A DNA stretch of 64,000 bases from Bacteroidota bacterium (GCA_030692515.1 JAUXZS010000024.1:186001-250000), one strand, 5' to 3'. Shown: positions 35,134 to 43,877, numbered from the stretch's first letter. Notes: generated by a model not told the origin, from the sequence alone. Numbers and translations are program-made.

Positions 35134-36871
35134 AAGTGGTGAAGAATTCGAGCATTTGTTTCCAAAGCCCCTGTTCCTTGATCCAACAATTAAAAAAGGT
35201 GCAACGGTTAATGACACGGTAAGATTTATTCCACAAGTAGTGCAAGAAACATTGTTTCAAACTGAAAAGTTAGCACCACTACTAAAAGGAAAAGGTGTTT
35301 ACGAAACGTGCCGGAACATTTGGGATTTTGTTTTCACTCACATCGCTTACAAAAAGGATGCGGACGGAAAGGAACAAATCAGAAGTCCTGCGAGAGGTTG
35401 GTACGACAGGCATCACGGGATAGATTGCGATTGTTACACGGTGTTTATCAGCAGCATATTGAGCAACTTAAAAATAAAGCACAAACTGCGAATCACAAAA
35501 TACAAAGAGGATCACTTTCAGCACATCTATCCGATAGTGCCAACAACAGGAGAAAATTACATCACGGTCGATTGTGTGGTAGACCGATTCAATTATGAAG
35601 AACCATACACAGAAAAAAAAGACACAAACATGGAATTAGAATATTTAAATGGCATACCCAGCACAAACAATGTAGATGTGCAAGACCTGATGGGTTGGGA
35701 AGAGTTAGATGGAGGCGACTTAGGAAAACTCTTCAAAAGAAAAGCTGCTTCAGGCGGAGGTGGTGGCGGTGCGAAAAAAGGAATTTTCAAAAAGTTCACT
35801 CAGCCACCGGGAAGCGATGGCGGTAAAAAAGGTGGCAAACTGAAAAACTTTATTCATAAAGCACTTCATGTTACCAACAGAATAAATCCTGCAACCGCTT
35901 TAATACGATCGGGAGTTTTAATCAGCATGAAACTTAATCTCTTCAAAGTAGCACAACGCTTAAAGTTCGCCTACCTCACCGATGAACAGGCGAAACAAAA
36001 AGAAGTTGACATGGGAAAGTTCGAGCGATTAAAAAAAGTGAGAGAAAAACTGGAGAAGATTTTTTACGATGCCGGAGGTAAACCTGAAAATCTTAAGAAG
36101 GCGATCCTTACAGGAAAAGGAAACAAGAATCACGAAGTAAGCGGATTAGGATACATCCTTGACGATATGAGTGGCCTTGATGAAAGCAGTTCACTTGAAC
36201 TATTACTCGGAAACGAAATGTATCACGATGAAAATTTCAATGGATTGGGCGAACTCGGTTCTGCAACAGCAAGTGCAGCCTCTATTACAGCAGCCACAGG
36301 AATTATCGGAGCGATTGCCGGATTATTAAAAGGGATCGGAAATATTTTTCCAAAGAAAAACAAAGAGGGAAAAGATTTTGAAAATCCTGATTCCAAAGAA
36401 GGCGATGGAACATCGGCTGAAGAAGTATCACAAGGAGCATCAAATGTAAAAATCACTAACAGCGATGACGGTGGTTCTAATACAAGCTCAAGCAGTAACG
36501 ATTCTTCTTCAAGTAATTCTGAAAATAAGAGTTCAGGTGGAGATGGTGGCGGTGGTGACAGCGGTGGTGGAGATAATTCAAAATCAATGGCTAAAACTTC
36601 AAGCACAAATTCATCCGATGGTGGTGATAGTTCAACTACTGATACTTCGGGAGGCGATAAGCCACAAGGCTTTTGGGATAAAAATAAAAAGTGGCTTAAA
36701 CCAACAGCGATTGGGCTAACGGGTGTTGGATTACTGTTTCTCGGTTACAAAATGATGAACAAACCCAAACCACCGGCTCAACCAGTTTCAGGATTGAAAG
36801 GACTTAAATCAAAAAAGAAAAGGAAAGGAGGACACAAGGGCAAAAAGAAACAAGCAGTAGCATATATGTAA
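35105..36871 (+). CDS. Transglutaminase-like protein with low-complexity middle and C-terminal TM
   Basis: The 588-aa protein has a transglutaminase/papain-like core at residues 35-170 with a plausible triad: Cys108 or Cys110 in 'GIDCDCYTVF', His140 in 'FQHIYPIV' and Asp156 in 'ITVDCVVDRF'. A Gly/Lys-rich linker, a helical domain ('NPATALIRSGVLISMKLNLFKVAQRLKF', 262-290), a Gly/Ala membrane-like segment (about 385-410), a long Ser/Asp/Gly-rich region (430-520) and a TM helix near 536-556 with a basic tail follow. It may be a cross-linking or protease-type virion maturation or entry protein (inference). Largest structural-type gene in the block. Confidence 0.6.
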   Translation: MEATKKRKIKSGEEFEHLFPKPLFLDPTIKKGATVNDTVRFIPQVVQETLFQTEKLAPLLKGKGVYETCRNIWDFVFTHIAYKKDADGKEQIRSPARGWYDRHHGIDCDCYTVFISSILSNLKIKHKLRITKYKEDHFQHIYPIVPTTGENYITVDCVVDRFNYEEPYTEKKDTNMELEYLNGIPSTNNVDVQDLMGWEELDGGDLGKLFKRKAASGGGGGGAKKGIFKKFTQPPGSDGGKKGGKLKNFIHKALHVTNRINPATALIRSGVLISMKLNLFKVAQRLKFAYLTDEQAKQKEVDMGKFERLKKVREKLEKIFYDAGGKPENLKKAILTGKGNKNHEVSGLGYILDDMSGLDESSSLELLLGNEMYHDENFNGLGELGSATASAASITAATGIIGAIAGLLKGIGNIFPKKNKEGKDFENPDSKEGDGTSAEEVSQGASNVKITNSDDGGSNTSSSSNDSSSSNSENKSSGGDGGGGDSGGGDNSKSMAKTSSTNSSDGGDSSTTDTSGGDKPQGFWDKNKKWLKPTAIGLTGVGLLFLGYKMMNKPKPPAQPVSGLKGLKSKKKRKGGHKGKKKQAVAYM

Positions 36872-36900
36872 AAAGGAAAAACGATTAAACAAAAAAGAAA

Positions 36901-37530
36901 ATGGGAAAAAATAAAAACAGTTATCAAAAAGCAGCACTCAAAAAAACACTTAGCGGTACAGCGGATGCAAGTACAGGAGCGAAAGTGAAAGATGCAGCGA
37001 CCGAGTTAGGGAAAGACCTTGTGGTTGGTGTTATCGGAGGCGGAATTGCAGGAGCTGTGTTGGGAAGATTGTCTTTTGTTGTTGGAGCGGCAGTAACCGG
37101 AGTTGGTCACTATGCTAAAAGCAGGATCGCATCGGCACTCGGTTTGGGAATGATGGCATCGGGAACATATCAGGCAATGTCGGGTATGAATGGAAAACCC
37201 ACATCAGGATTGGCCGGAGTAAAAGAAAGATTGCTCGCTCTAAAAGACGACATGAAAAAAAGAATATTCCTCGACAAAGTTTTAAAAGCAAAGGAAAAGA
37301 AGGAAGAAAAAACCGATGAGGGAACAAACGGTCTCGGTCAGGTGCAGTATTTCGTTCATCCCAACTCTGAAGAGTCAATGGGCGAAGTTGAAATGAATGC
37401 GTTGGATACAATCCAAAAACAAATTCAGGAAAGCGGAATGAAGTACAACCAAGTGAACGGGATCGAAGTTGATCTATTGAGCGGTGAAGAAGAAATGGGC
37501 GAAGTAGACCCATCAGAAAAAAACTACTAA
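36901..37530 (+). CDS. Glycine-zipper membrane protein
   Basis: The 209-aa protein has residues 30-90 made of small-residue-rich helices ('VVGVIGGGIAGAVLGRLSFVVGAAVTGVGHYAKSRIASALGLGMMASGTY'), typical of glycine-zipper membrane proteins, followed by a charged C-terminal half. It lies between the transglutaminase-like gene and the capsid candidate. A membrane-associated virion component is a reasonable guess; no family named. Confidence 0.5.
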   Translation: MGKNKNSYQKAALKKTLSGTADASTGAKVKDAATELGKDLVVGVIGGGIAGAVLGRLSFVVGAAVTGVGHYAKSRIASALGLGMMASGTYQAMSGMNGKPTSGLAGVKERLLALKDDMKKRIFLDKVLKAKEKKEEKTDEGTNGLGQVQYFVHPNSEESMGEVEMNALDTIQKQIQESGMKYNQVNGIEVDLLSGEEEMGEVDPSEKNY

Positions 37531-37594
37531 AACAAAAACAGAACATCCATCACACAAAAAATAAACAAAAGTTAAACTTTAAAAAACAAAAATT

Positions 37595-38314
37595 ATGTTA
37601 GAAATTTTAGACGGTACAGAACAGTACAACAATGCCGGAGCATTACTTGGATTAGAAGGTGCAGAAGGAGAAGAGTTATTGGGCGCACTTCGCAGAATGA
37701 ATCCCATTGCTCGTCAACGCACCATTAACAAGTTGGCAAGTCCGGGTGTAATGAGCAAAGGCTCAAGAGCAGAAATGGAAAAGCACTTTGGTGAGTTACC
37801 TGCTCACATCAAAGCAGCATTGGCAAAAGGTGAATTGCGTTTGGCAGATACCATTGTGTATTCTATCAAGCCTGTGAATTCAAAAACAATTAAGTTGTTT
37901 GAAACTCAGGATGTGAAAGAAGTTGGTTTGCGTAACATCAGCAATGCAAAATTGCAAAAGAATCAGGCTTTATTGGTTAGCGGAATCTTTTTGTTGGCTT
38001 CAATTCCAACTGAAAACACAACTGATAAAATCCTTGGTTCAAAATTCATTCAACTGGAAGACTTCCCTGCACTTGCAAACGGAGAGTTCAGTTTGAAGGC
38101 CAACAAAAAAATAATCATTCCTGAAACAAGTGTTGCAGCATTCAAAACAACCAATATGCACGCTGTTCCATTGGGGTATTACAAATTGGCGAACCCACGC
38201 TTAATTCACGATGACATCTTGGTAGAGTTTACCGTGGAGTTGGGTTCAATGGAAGGACTTGATCCTAAAACCCAATTGTATGTTGGATTACATGGAACGA
38301 TCACCACTCCATAA
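37595..38314 (+). CDS. Candidate major capsid protein (jelly-roll type, tailless virus)
   Basis: The 239-aa protein has a helical N-terminus (1-75) followed by a beta-rich body: 'IVYSIKPVNSKTIKLFETQDV', 'ALLVSGIFLLASIP', 'GEFSLKANKKIIIPETSVAAF', 'GYYKLANPRLIHDDILVEFTVEL', 'TQLYVGLHGTITTP'. Size and strand-rich pattern are compatible with a jelly-roll capsid (PM2 P2 is of similar length). It has a separate leader and is followed by a strong terminator, the pattern expected of a highly expressed single gene. No homologue search was possible. Confidence 0.4.
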   Translation: MLEILDGTEQYNNAGALLGLEGAEGEELLGALRRMNPIARQRTINKLASPGVMSKGSRAEMEKHFGELPAHIKAALAKGELRLADTIVYSIKPVNSKTIKLFETQDVKEVGLRNISNAKLQKNQALLVSGIFLLASIPTENTTDKILGSKFIQLEDFPALANGEFSLKANKKIIIPETSVAAFKTTNMHAVPLGYYKLANPRLIHDDILVEFTVELGSMEGLDPKTQLYVGLHGTITTP

Positions 38315-38328
38315 TCATTAACCAAATA

Positions 38329-38355
38329 AGTCGGGAGAGCAGTCTCCCGACTTTT
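38329..38355 (+). terminator. Strong terminator after the capsid candidate
   Basis: A perfect 10-bp stem, AGTCGGGAGA/TCTCCCGACT, with a 4-nt loop (GCAG) and a following T-run. It sits inside the otherwise continuous operon, so it probably raises the ratio of the 239-aa protein over downstream products. Confidence 0.8.
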
Positions 38356-38369
38356 AAAAAAACAATACC

Positions 38370-38753
38370 ATGTTAAAAGCAACGAAAAAAAGATTTGATA
38401 TAAAAATTCTTGTGGCGAACTCAACTGTGAGTGAAACCTTTGAATTGGAGAAGAACATTGTGAAAGTACATGGCGTGTTGGTTACATCGGACAAGGACGA
38501 TTTGCTCTATTACAGAGGCACTCAAAAAATTGAAATAAACAAAGAAGAGTTCTTTCCTGACAATTACGAAAGCAAATTATTGATGTCGGGAATAAATGTA
38601 TCACCAAAACAACGCTACTATGATTTGGGCGGTGTTGCACCCGGTAATGGCAGAGTACAAATCCTTTACAAAGATTTGGATGATGGCAGAACTGTGTTTG
38701 CGCCTTACCGAGTGAGTTTGTACCTGGACTGTGAAATGGAGGATGAGTTATGA
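38370..38753 (+). CDS. Small beta-rich protein, possible minor capsid protein
   Basis: The 127-aa protein is almost all predicted strand: 'FDIKILVANSTVSETFELEKNIVKVHGVLVTSD', then 'GRVQILYKDLDDGRTVFAPYRVSLYLDCEM'. The size of a single jelly roll. Its stop overlaps the next start (ATGA). Confidence 0.45.
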   Translation: MLKATKKRFDIKILVANSTVSETFELEKNIVKVHGVLVTSDKDDLLYYRGTQKIEINKEEFFPDNYESKLLMSGINVSPKQRYYDLGGVAPGNGRVQILYKDLDDGRTVFAPYRVSLYLDCEMEDEL

Positions 38754-39238
38754 TGAAGGAGGGAGTGATAATTACCAAGATTAGTATTAAACAAAAAGGT
38801 GAACGGAAGCATTTTCAAATAAAGCTTCCAATGGATACTAAGTTCATCATTGGTGTTGAGTACGGTGGCAGATTGATTGATAAACCTGAAACGGTTGTGG
38901 TTGAACCTGCCCCAGATGATGGAGGACATACTCCCACATTTTTTAAAAGAAACCAATTGATCGGTGAATTGAAACTACAAAGTTGTGAAGAAGCAAATTG
39001 GTTTTACTCTGCCGATGTATTAGCAAACGATGTCAACCTCGGTCTCGCTGATTTTTCAAAAGCAGGATTTCCGGTAAATGATTTCACGCACGGAAATAAA
39101 AGAACTGAAGAGATTGTGAAGATTGATGCGGAGTCAACCATTATTCAGGGTTGGTACTTGGATGCGTTAGGCAAATCTGTAAATGCAGATATAAAGTATG
39201 AAGTGAATGTTTATGTATGGATTAATGTGGAGGAATAA
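38750..39238 (+). CDS. Beta-rich protein, possible minor capsid or penton protein
   Basis: The 162-aa protein is strand-rich, with 'KISIKQKGERKHFQIKLPMDTKFIIGVEYG' at the start and 'IIQGWYLDALGKSVNADIKYEVNVYVWINVEE' at the end. It overlaps the upstream gene by 4 nt and the next gene follows 3 nt later, so the three small beta proteins are made together. Confidence 0.45.
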   Translation: MMKEGVIITKISIKQKGERKHFQIKLPMDTKFIIGVEYGGRLIDKPETVVVEPAPDDGGHTPTFFKRNQLIGELKLQSCEEANWFYSADVLANDVNLGLADFSKAGFPVNDFTHGNKRTEEIVKIDAESTIIQGWYLDALGKSVNADIKYEVNVYVWINVEE

Positions 39239-39241
39239 AAA

Positions 39242-39580
39242 ATGACAATCAACCTTGCTTTAGAATACATCCCAAGAAGGATGCAGGAATTAGGATACAA
39301 AGGCAATTACTATATCCGATTCCGACACTTAGTGTTACAGGCCAATGAAGAACAAACCATTGATGCTTACAATCAATTCTATTATTTGGTTGAAGAAGCA
39401 CAAAACGTGAGAGTGGAAAGTGAAACGGGAATTTTTGACCTGAGTGAAAACACAACCAACGAAATGCAGTACGAACATCAAAGTAAAATACAAATCAAAA
39501 ATTATTCATCCGGTATTAATCACTTGCGATTTATCCAAGTAATACCAAAGCACAAAACAACAATTAAAAACAAAAAATAA
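39242..39580 (+). CDS. Small beta-rich protein, unknown
   Basis: The 112-aa protein contains 'MTINLALEYIPRRMQELGYKGNYYIRFRHLVLQANEEQTIDAYNQFYYLVEE' and a strand-rich end with a basic tail. No family recognised. It shares one base with the start of the next gene (TAATG). Confidence 0.45.
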   Translation: MTINLALEYIPRRMQELGYKGNYYIRFRHLVLQANEEQTIDAYNQFYYLVEEAQNVRVESETGIFDLSENTTNEMQYEHQSKIQIKNYSSGINHLRFIQVIPKHKTTIKNKK

Positions 39581-40449
39581 TGCAACATACCAATCCATAT
39601 AACGATGTGAAGCTGTCACAATTTAAAATGTGGCTTCACGACATGGCTGACAAAGGTGAAGGGAAATACTTGGAGGTATATGTAGACGATGTAAAAGTTG
39701 TACCACGCACCAACAGGATTGAATCCCTTGATGACCATAAGGTCTACCTTGAGGAGACAACCGAAACGATAAAAGTATTTATCTACAATACCGAAAATTC
39801 TAACCGCTATCAGCAGTTCACTTTTGTTCTTGAAAAGAAAAAGCCGACCGAACACACGGTGCAAATTCAAACTCAGCAGTCGCAGGGTTTGTCCGGAATA
39901 GAACTTGAAAACCGAATTAACGACAGGGTAACTCAAAGTTTAGCGCAGGAAAGGGAGCGTTGGCAAACGGATCTGATGAAGCGTGATTTTGATGTCTGCA
40001 AAAAAGAATTATCAGAAGCCGAAGAGTACATCGAGGATTTAGAAAAACAACTCAGTCAATTCAAAAGCAAAAAACTTCATTGGGGCGATGTAAACCTTGG
40101 CGATGTTGCCTCGGTGATTGTTGAAGGAATGGTAAAACGTAATCCACATTGGGTTGCCAAATTACCAGGCGGAGATGCACTTGCAGGATTGATTGCAAAG
40201 GAAGCGATTGATACCACAGCAGAAGTTATTGAAAACGAAGTGGTGTTTAAAAAGAAAACACCATCCGATGAAGGAATGTCGGAAGCCATGAAAGCACAGC
40301 TTGGATTCTTACAACAATTGGAATCACACTTCAGTCAGCAGCAGCTTGATAATATAATGCTCATCCTACAATCCTTTGTTGAAGAGCCGAAAAACATCGA
40401 AACAGTATTTGACCTATTAGAAATAAAAAAAGAAAATGAAAAAGTTTAG
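39580..40449 (+). CDS. Coiled-coil protein with beta N-terminus
   Basis: The 289-aa protein has residues 1-95 strand-rich, about 110-165 a charged coiled coil ('ELENRINDRVTQSLAQERERWQTDLMKRDFDVCKKELSEAEEYIEDLEKQLSQF'), and then a helical domain with 'WGDVNLGDVASVIVEGMVKRNPHWVAKLPGG'. A fibre, scaffold or vertex protein would fit the architecture, but there is no direct evidence. Confidence 0.5.
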   Translation: MQHTNPYNDVKLSQFKMWLHDMADKGEGKYLEVYVDDVKVVPRTNRIESLDDHKVYLEETTETIKVFIYNTENSNRYQQFTFVLEKKKPTEHTVQIQTQQSQGLSGIELENRINDRVTQSLAQERERWQTDLMKRDFDVCKKELSEAEEYIEDLEKQLSQFKSKKLHWGDVNLGDVASVIVEGMVKRNPHWVAKLPGGDALAGLIAKEAIDTTAEVIENEVVFKKKTPSDEGMSEAMKAQLGFLQQLESHFSQQQLDNIMLILQSFVEEPKNIETVFDLLEIKKENEKV

Positions 40450-40618
40450 TTACGAAATAACAATTGAAGCGACTACTGAAGCAGAAGCCGATTCTAAAAT
40501 GAAAGCGTTAACCACGATCGCGAAAAAGTTGAACACTAAGGAATTGGTGAAACTTGCCGACATCGTACAAAACGATCCTGTAAAAACTGCATTAGCAAAA
40601 AAAGCATTAGGAGTTTAA
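40436..40618 (+). CDS. Small conserved-looking protein
   Basis: The 60-aa protein overlaps the coiled-coil gene by 14 nt. Pattern 'EAEADSKMKALTTIAKKLNTKELVKLADIVQNDPVKTALAKKALGV', all helical after one strand. Function unknown. It is followed by the annexin-like gene after 1 nt. Confidence 0.5.
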   Translation: MKKFSYEITIEATTEAEADSKMKALTTIAKKLNTKELVKLADIVQNDPVKTALAKKALGV

Positions 40619-40619
40619 G

Positions 40620-41297
40620 ATGAAAAAGAATACCACCAATAATGATTTGACCTTGAAAGAGAAGCTTCTCTATTCCCTTATCGGAATTGGGATTTTGGGC
40701 GGTGGTGTTTTTTTCGGAAGGAAACTTGTTTTAAAAGGTGTGGCTAATCGTGAAGAGAAAAAATCTTTTGATGATGGTACTCCGGCAACATTGGCCAAGC
40801 AAATTAAAATGGCATTTGAAAACGATGGTTGGTGGGGAACAGATACCGAAAAGTTAAGAACCACGCTGAGAGAAATTCCAAGCAAGCAAGTTTTCCTTCA
40901 AGTTCAGGCATCCTACAAAAAGCTCTACAACTCAAACATGATTACCGATATGAGTGATGAGTTACAAGCTACCGAGTACAATGAGATGCTACAGATTATC
41001 GCACAGAAACCCGACAAAACAGGCGGTAAACCGACAAGTCCGATTTTAAGTTACGATGGATGGGCAAAGCGTTTGAAAGCAGCCTTTGATAAAGAGTACG
41101 GTTTTTTACCGGGTACAGATGAAGAAGCAATCAAAGCAGTCTTTAACGAAATGCCAACACAAAAAGCATTCATAATGACAGGAATAGTTTACAACAAATT
41201 ATATGCATCGAATATTATTACTGATTTGAAAGGTGAGTTGGAGATGTGGGAATACAACGATTACATGAAATTAATACTATCAAAACCGAAGGGATAA
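40620..41297 (+). CDS. Membrane-anchored protein with two annexin-like repeats
   Basis: The 225-aa protein has an N-terminal TM helix ('LLYSLIGIGILGGGVFFGRKLV', 16-37). Two ~75-residue repeats follow (about 58-133 and 148-223). Aligned, they share 'AF....G..GTD.E......EMP/EIP..Q.F......Y.KLY.SN.ITD...EL...EYN..++I...KP', closely resembling the annexin repeat with its GTDE loop. Annexins bind phospholipids through calcium; a membrane-contacting role is an inference. Confidence 0.65.
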   Translation: MKKNTTNNDLTLKEKLLYSLIGIGILGGGVFFGRKLVLKGVANREEKKSFDDGTPATLAKQIKMAFENDGWWGTDTEKLRTTLREIPSKQVFLQVQASYKKLYNSNMITDMSDELQATEYNEMLQIIAQKPDKTGGKPTSPILSYDGWAKRLKAAFDKEYGFLPGTDEEAIKAVFNEMPTQKAFIMTGIVYNKLYASNIITDLKGELEMWEYNDYMKLILSKPKG

Positions 41298-41914
41298 TGG
41301 AAAAAGCAACACCAAATAAAAAAAGAAAAGTGATCCTGATAGGACTGGGTGTATTAGGAACAGGAGTCGCTGGTTTCTTGGGATGGAACTATTGGAAAAA
41401 GAAAAAAGCGAATCAGGAAGAAGACACAACCTCCTTTACAGAAACTCCAAGCGTGAATACAGCGCCTGTGAAAAATGACAACTTCCCTTTGAAAAGAGGA
41501 AGTAAGGGAAACAGAGTAACACAACTTCAAAACGCCTTAGTAAAAAAATTCGGTGCAAGCATACTTCCAAAATATGGAGTGGATGGAATGTTCGGAAAGG
41601 AAGTGGAAGCGGCTTTAGTGAGGGCTAAGTTGCCAACATCAGTTAACGAAACTACCTACAACACATTTGTTGGAGCGAGTGGATTTGCCGGAATAATAAA
41701 ACATGGAGATGAAATCATAACCATTCAGGATTGTGAAATATTCAAATCCAAGAACAACGCTAAGTTGAAAATGCCAAAGCATATGGTGCTTGGCGAGAAG
41801 GAATTTACTCATCAGGGTTGGATTTATTTCATTCCTAAAAAAAGCACCGAACTATTCAGGGTGCGAAAAGAAAATGTAAAATCCTTAAAAGAATTTAAAA
41901 ATGAAAAATCTTAG
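41297..41914 (+). CDS. Membrane-anchored peptidoglycan-binding-like protein
   Basis: The start at ATG 41297, overlapping the previous stop (TAATG), is preferred over an upstream codon; 205 aa. TM helix 'VILIGLGVLGTGVAGFLGWNYW' (10-31), then a PG_binding_1-like domain 'FPLKRGSKGNRVTQLQNALVKKFG....YGVDGMFGKEVEAAL' (60-120) and a strand-rich C-terminus with an SH3-like look. It may dock the virion or lysis complex on the cell wall. Confidence 0.65.
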   Translation: MEKATPNKKRKVILIGLGVLGTGVAGFLGWNYWKKKKANQEEDTTSFTETPSVNTAPVKNDNFPLKRGSKGNRVTQLQNALVKKFGASILPKYGVDGMFGKEVEAALVRAKLPTSVNETTYNTFVGASGFAGIIKHGDEIITIQDCEIFKSKNNAKLKMPKHMVLGEKEFTHQGWIYFIPKKSTELFRVRKENVKSLKEFKNEKS

Positions 41915-42347
41915 AAACATTAAATACATCGTGGTGCATTGCACCGCAACACCGCCAACTACTACAGTTGAATCCATTAAAAGATATTGGAAAGAGCAAC
42001 GTGGTTGGGGAGATACTCCGGGGTATCATTACCTGATTCAACGACACGGAAACATTGTGCAACTGTTGGATGAAAGTAAAAACAGTTACGGAGTGTATGC
42101 ACACAATTCTAATTGCATCAGCTTGGCTTACATCGGTGGCATCGATAAAGATGGTAAACCACTTGACAACAGAAGCGATGCACAAAAACACTCCATGTTT
42201 GATTTGATTGTTTCTCTTACCGAGAAATATCCGCAAGCACAAGTGTTGGGACATCGTGATTTCGCAGGAGTAAAAAAAGCCTGTCCATGCTTCGATGTAA
42301 AGAAGTGGCTCGGTGAGTACGAACCCGATTTAGGAGACGCTGCATAA
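41901..42347 (+). CDS. N-acetylmuramoyl-L-alanine amidase (endolysin)
   Basis: The 148-aa protein has a T7-lysozyme/PGRP-type amidase_2 fold with zinc ligands His13 ('YIVVHCTAT'), His118 ('LGHRDFAG') and Cys128 or Cys130 ('KACPCFDV'), plus 'GYHYLIQRHGNI'. It cleaves the bond between MurNAc and L-Ala. No signal peptide, so it needs the holin-like protein downstream for release. It overlaps its neighbours by 14 nt and 1 nt. Confidence 0.9.
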   Translation: MKNLRNIKYIVVHCTATPPTTTVESIKRYWKEQRGWGDTPGYHYLIQRHGNIVQLLDESKNSYGVYAHNSNCISLAYIGGIDKDGKPLDNRSDAQKHSMFDLIVSLTEKYPQAQVLGHRDFAGVKKACPCFDVKKWLGEYEPDLGDAA

Positions 42348-43024
42348 TGTTTCTCACGAAGATCAAGGGAATTCTGCGAAGCAAAGGATATGAACTCTAC
42401 ACAAAACCGAATCAACTAAATATAGTCGGGATCAGGTCAACAAGTACCATCCCAAACAGATTTGATGATGAGATTCATGTCTTTTATAAAGTAGCACCAT
42501 TAAAGTGGCATTACCATGTCTACATGGTCACGACTGATCCAGGTACTTTTTGGTTGCGTAATCCTATGCAACCTCAAGGTACAGCCATCTTAGCTCAAGG
42601 ACAATATAAAGGTGCGTATAAAATCGGTTTGCATCAGGGAAAATACAAGGCGTTGGTTCAGGCAAAACCAATAACTGTAATCAGAGATTACGACCGAGAT
42701 GCAAAACTTGATTTTAGAAATGGCACAAAGAGTAAAGGGCTTTTCGGTATCAACATCCATCGTGCAAGTTTGAATGGGATCACCAAGCAAGTGGATAAAT
42801 ACTCAGCCGGATGTCAGGTGTTTGCAAACATCAATGAATTCAAGGAGTTCTTGGGTTTGTGCGAAAAGCACTTGGCTTTATACGGTAACAGTTTTACTTA
42901 TACGCTGATTGATTTCAGATCGGTGAAGCGACTAAGTTTTAAACGGTGGGCAATCGGAACGGTGACAGTAGCATTGGGATTAACTGCCCTGTGGGGAATT
43001 CTAACAAGGAAAAAGAAAAAATGA
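42347..43024 (+). CDS. YkuD-like (L,D-transpeptidase-type) wall enzyme with C-terminal TM
   Basis: The 225-aa protein has the catalytic pattern H-x14-S-A-G-C: His138 in 'GINIHRA', then Ser153 and Cys156 in 'YSAGCQVF', which matches the YkuD L,D-transpeptidase signature. The C-terminus is a TM helix (202-220) with a KKKK end. It lies directly after the amidase (1-nt overlap). It could trim or modify peptidoglycan during entry or lysis. The family link is by motif only. Confidence 0.6.
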   Translation: MFLTKIKGILRSKGYELYTKPNQLNIVGIRSTSTIPNRFDDEIHVFYKVAPLKWHYHVYMVTTDPGTFWLRNPMQPQGTAILAQGQYKGAYKIGLHQGKYKALVQAKPITVIRDYDRDAKLDFRNGTKSKGLFGINIHRASLNGITKQVDKYSAGCQVFANINEFKEFLGLCEKHLALYGNSFTYTLIDFRSVKRLSFKRWAIGTVTVALGLTALWGILTRKKKK

Positions 43025-43251
43025 AAATGAAAAATCAATTCATATCAGCATTAGCCCAGTTGCTAAAAGACAAAAATGGAAACCACAGTCTGCGAGAAGT
43101 AGTAACGATCCTGTTCGTGATTGTGCTGCTTGTGAGTTGGATCGCAGAACAGTTCTTTGAAATGAAAATGCCCGAACATATGTTTTATGGCTTTATCAGC
43201 CTTGTGGGAGCAGGTTGCTTCGGGTACAGTATCGAAAAAAAACAAGTGTAA
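43021..43251 (+). CDS. Holin-like two-TM protein
   Basis: The ATG at 43021 overlaps the previous stop; 76 aa. The N-terminus is amphipathic, followed by TM1 'VVTILFVIVLLVSWIAEQFF' and TM2 'MFYGFISLVGAGCFGYSI', with a short charged end. Size, topology and position after the amidase fit a holin. Confidence 0.6.
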   Translation: MKMKNQFISALAQLLKDKNGNHSLREVVTILFVIVLLVSWIAEQFFEMKMPEHMFYGFISLVGAGCFGYSIEKKQV

Positions 43252-43269
43252 AATTTAAAACCAATAAAT

Positions 43270-43875
43270 ATGAAACAAATAATTTCTGCCTTTTTAATAG
43301 GCATCATGGTTTGCCTCGTAGCGGTCAATAGCTGTAGCGAAAAGCCCAAGCAGGTAAATGTAAAGGAAATCAAAAAGGAGATTAAATCCTCCGACAACAA
43401 AGCGGTAGCAATTCAGCAAATCTATCAGAAAGAGAAACAAGAATTTACCAAAGTTGCCGATTCCTTGAAAACTGAAAATGAAAAGCTGAGTGTGAAACTG
43501 CAAATAGCAAGAGCATTGCTAAAAAAACAACAGACAGTAGTGGTGAGCAATATTCCTTGTGACGCGTTAAAAAAGGAAGTCGTTGTACTCAATCAACTGT
43601 GCAATGAGCAGGATAGTTTATGCGGTCTTTCCATTAATTCACTTAATCGGTCGGTTGCAATCAGGGATTCACAAATTGTAATGTGTAACAGGAGTTATCT
43701 CTCCATGTTTGATTTACAAAAAGAAAATCAGCAACGACAACAGCAATTAGCCGATGAGTTGAATACAGCTTACAAACAGAACAGAAAAAAGCGTTTTGAA
43801 AATAAAATGCTTTCCTGCGGCCTAATGATTATGGCAGGAATTACAACAACATTATTTATTAAATCACAAAAGTAA
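43270..43875 (+). CDS. Single-gene spanin-like lipoprotein (u-spanin candidate)
   Basis: The 201-aa protein has an N-terminal signal with lipobox-like 'LVAVNSC' (Cys about 22), a long periplasmic coiled-coil region with several cysteines, and a C-terminal TM helix ('MLSCGLMIMAGITTTLFI') ending in basic residues. A lipid anchor at one end and a TM at the other is the topology of a unimolecular spanin, which fuses inner and outer membranes in lysis. It follows the holin-like gene by 18 nt. Confidence 0.55.
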   Translation: MKQIISAFLIGIMVCLVAVNSCSEKPKQVNVKEIKKEIKSSDNKAVAIQQIYQKEKQEFTKVADSLKTENEKLSVKLQIARALLKKQQTVVVSNIPCDALKKEVVVLNQLCNEQDSLCGLSINSLNRSVAIRDSQIVMCNRSYLSMFDLQKENQQRQQQLADELNTAYKQNRKKRFENKMLSCGLMIMAGITTTLFIKSQK

Positions 43876-43877
43876 CA

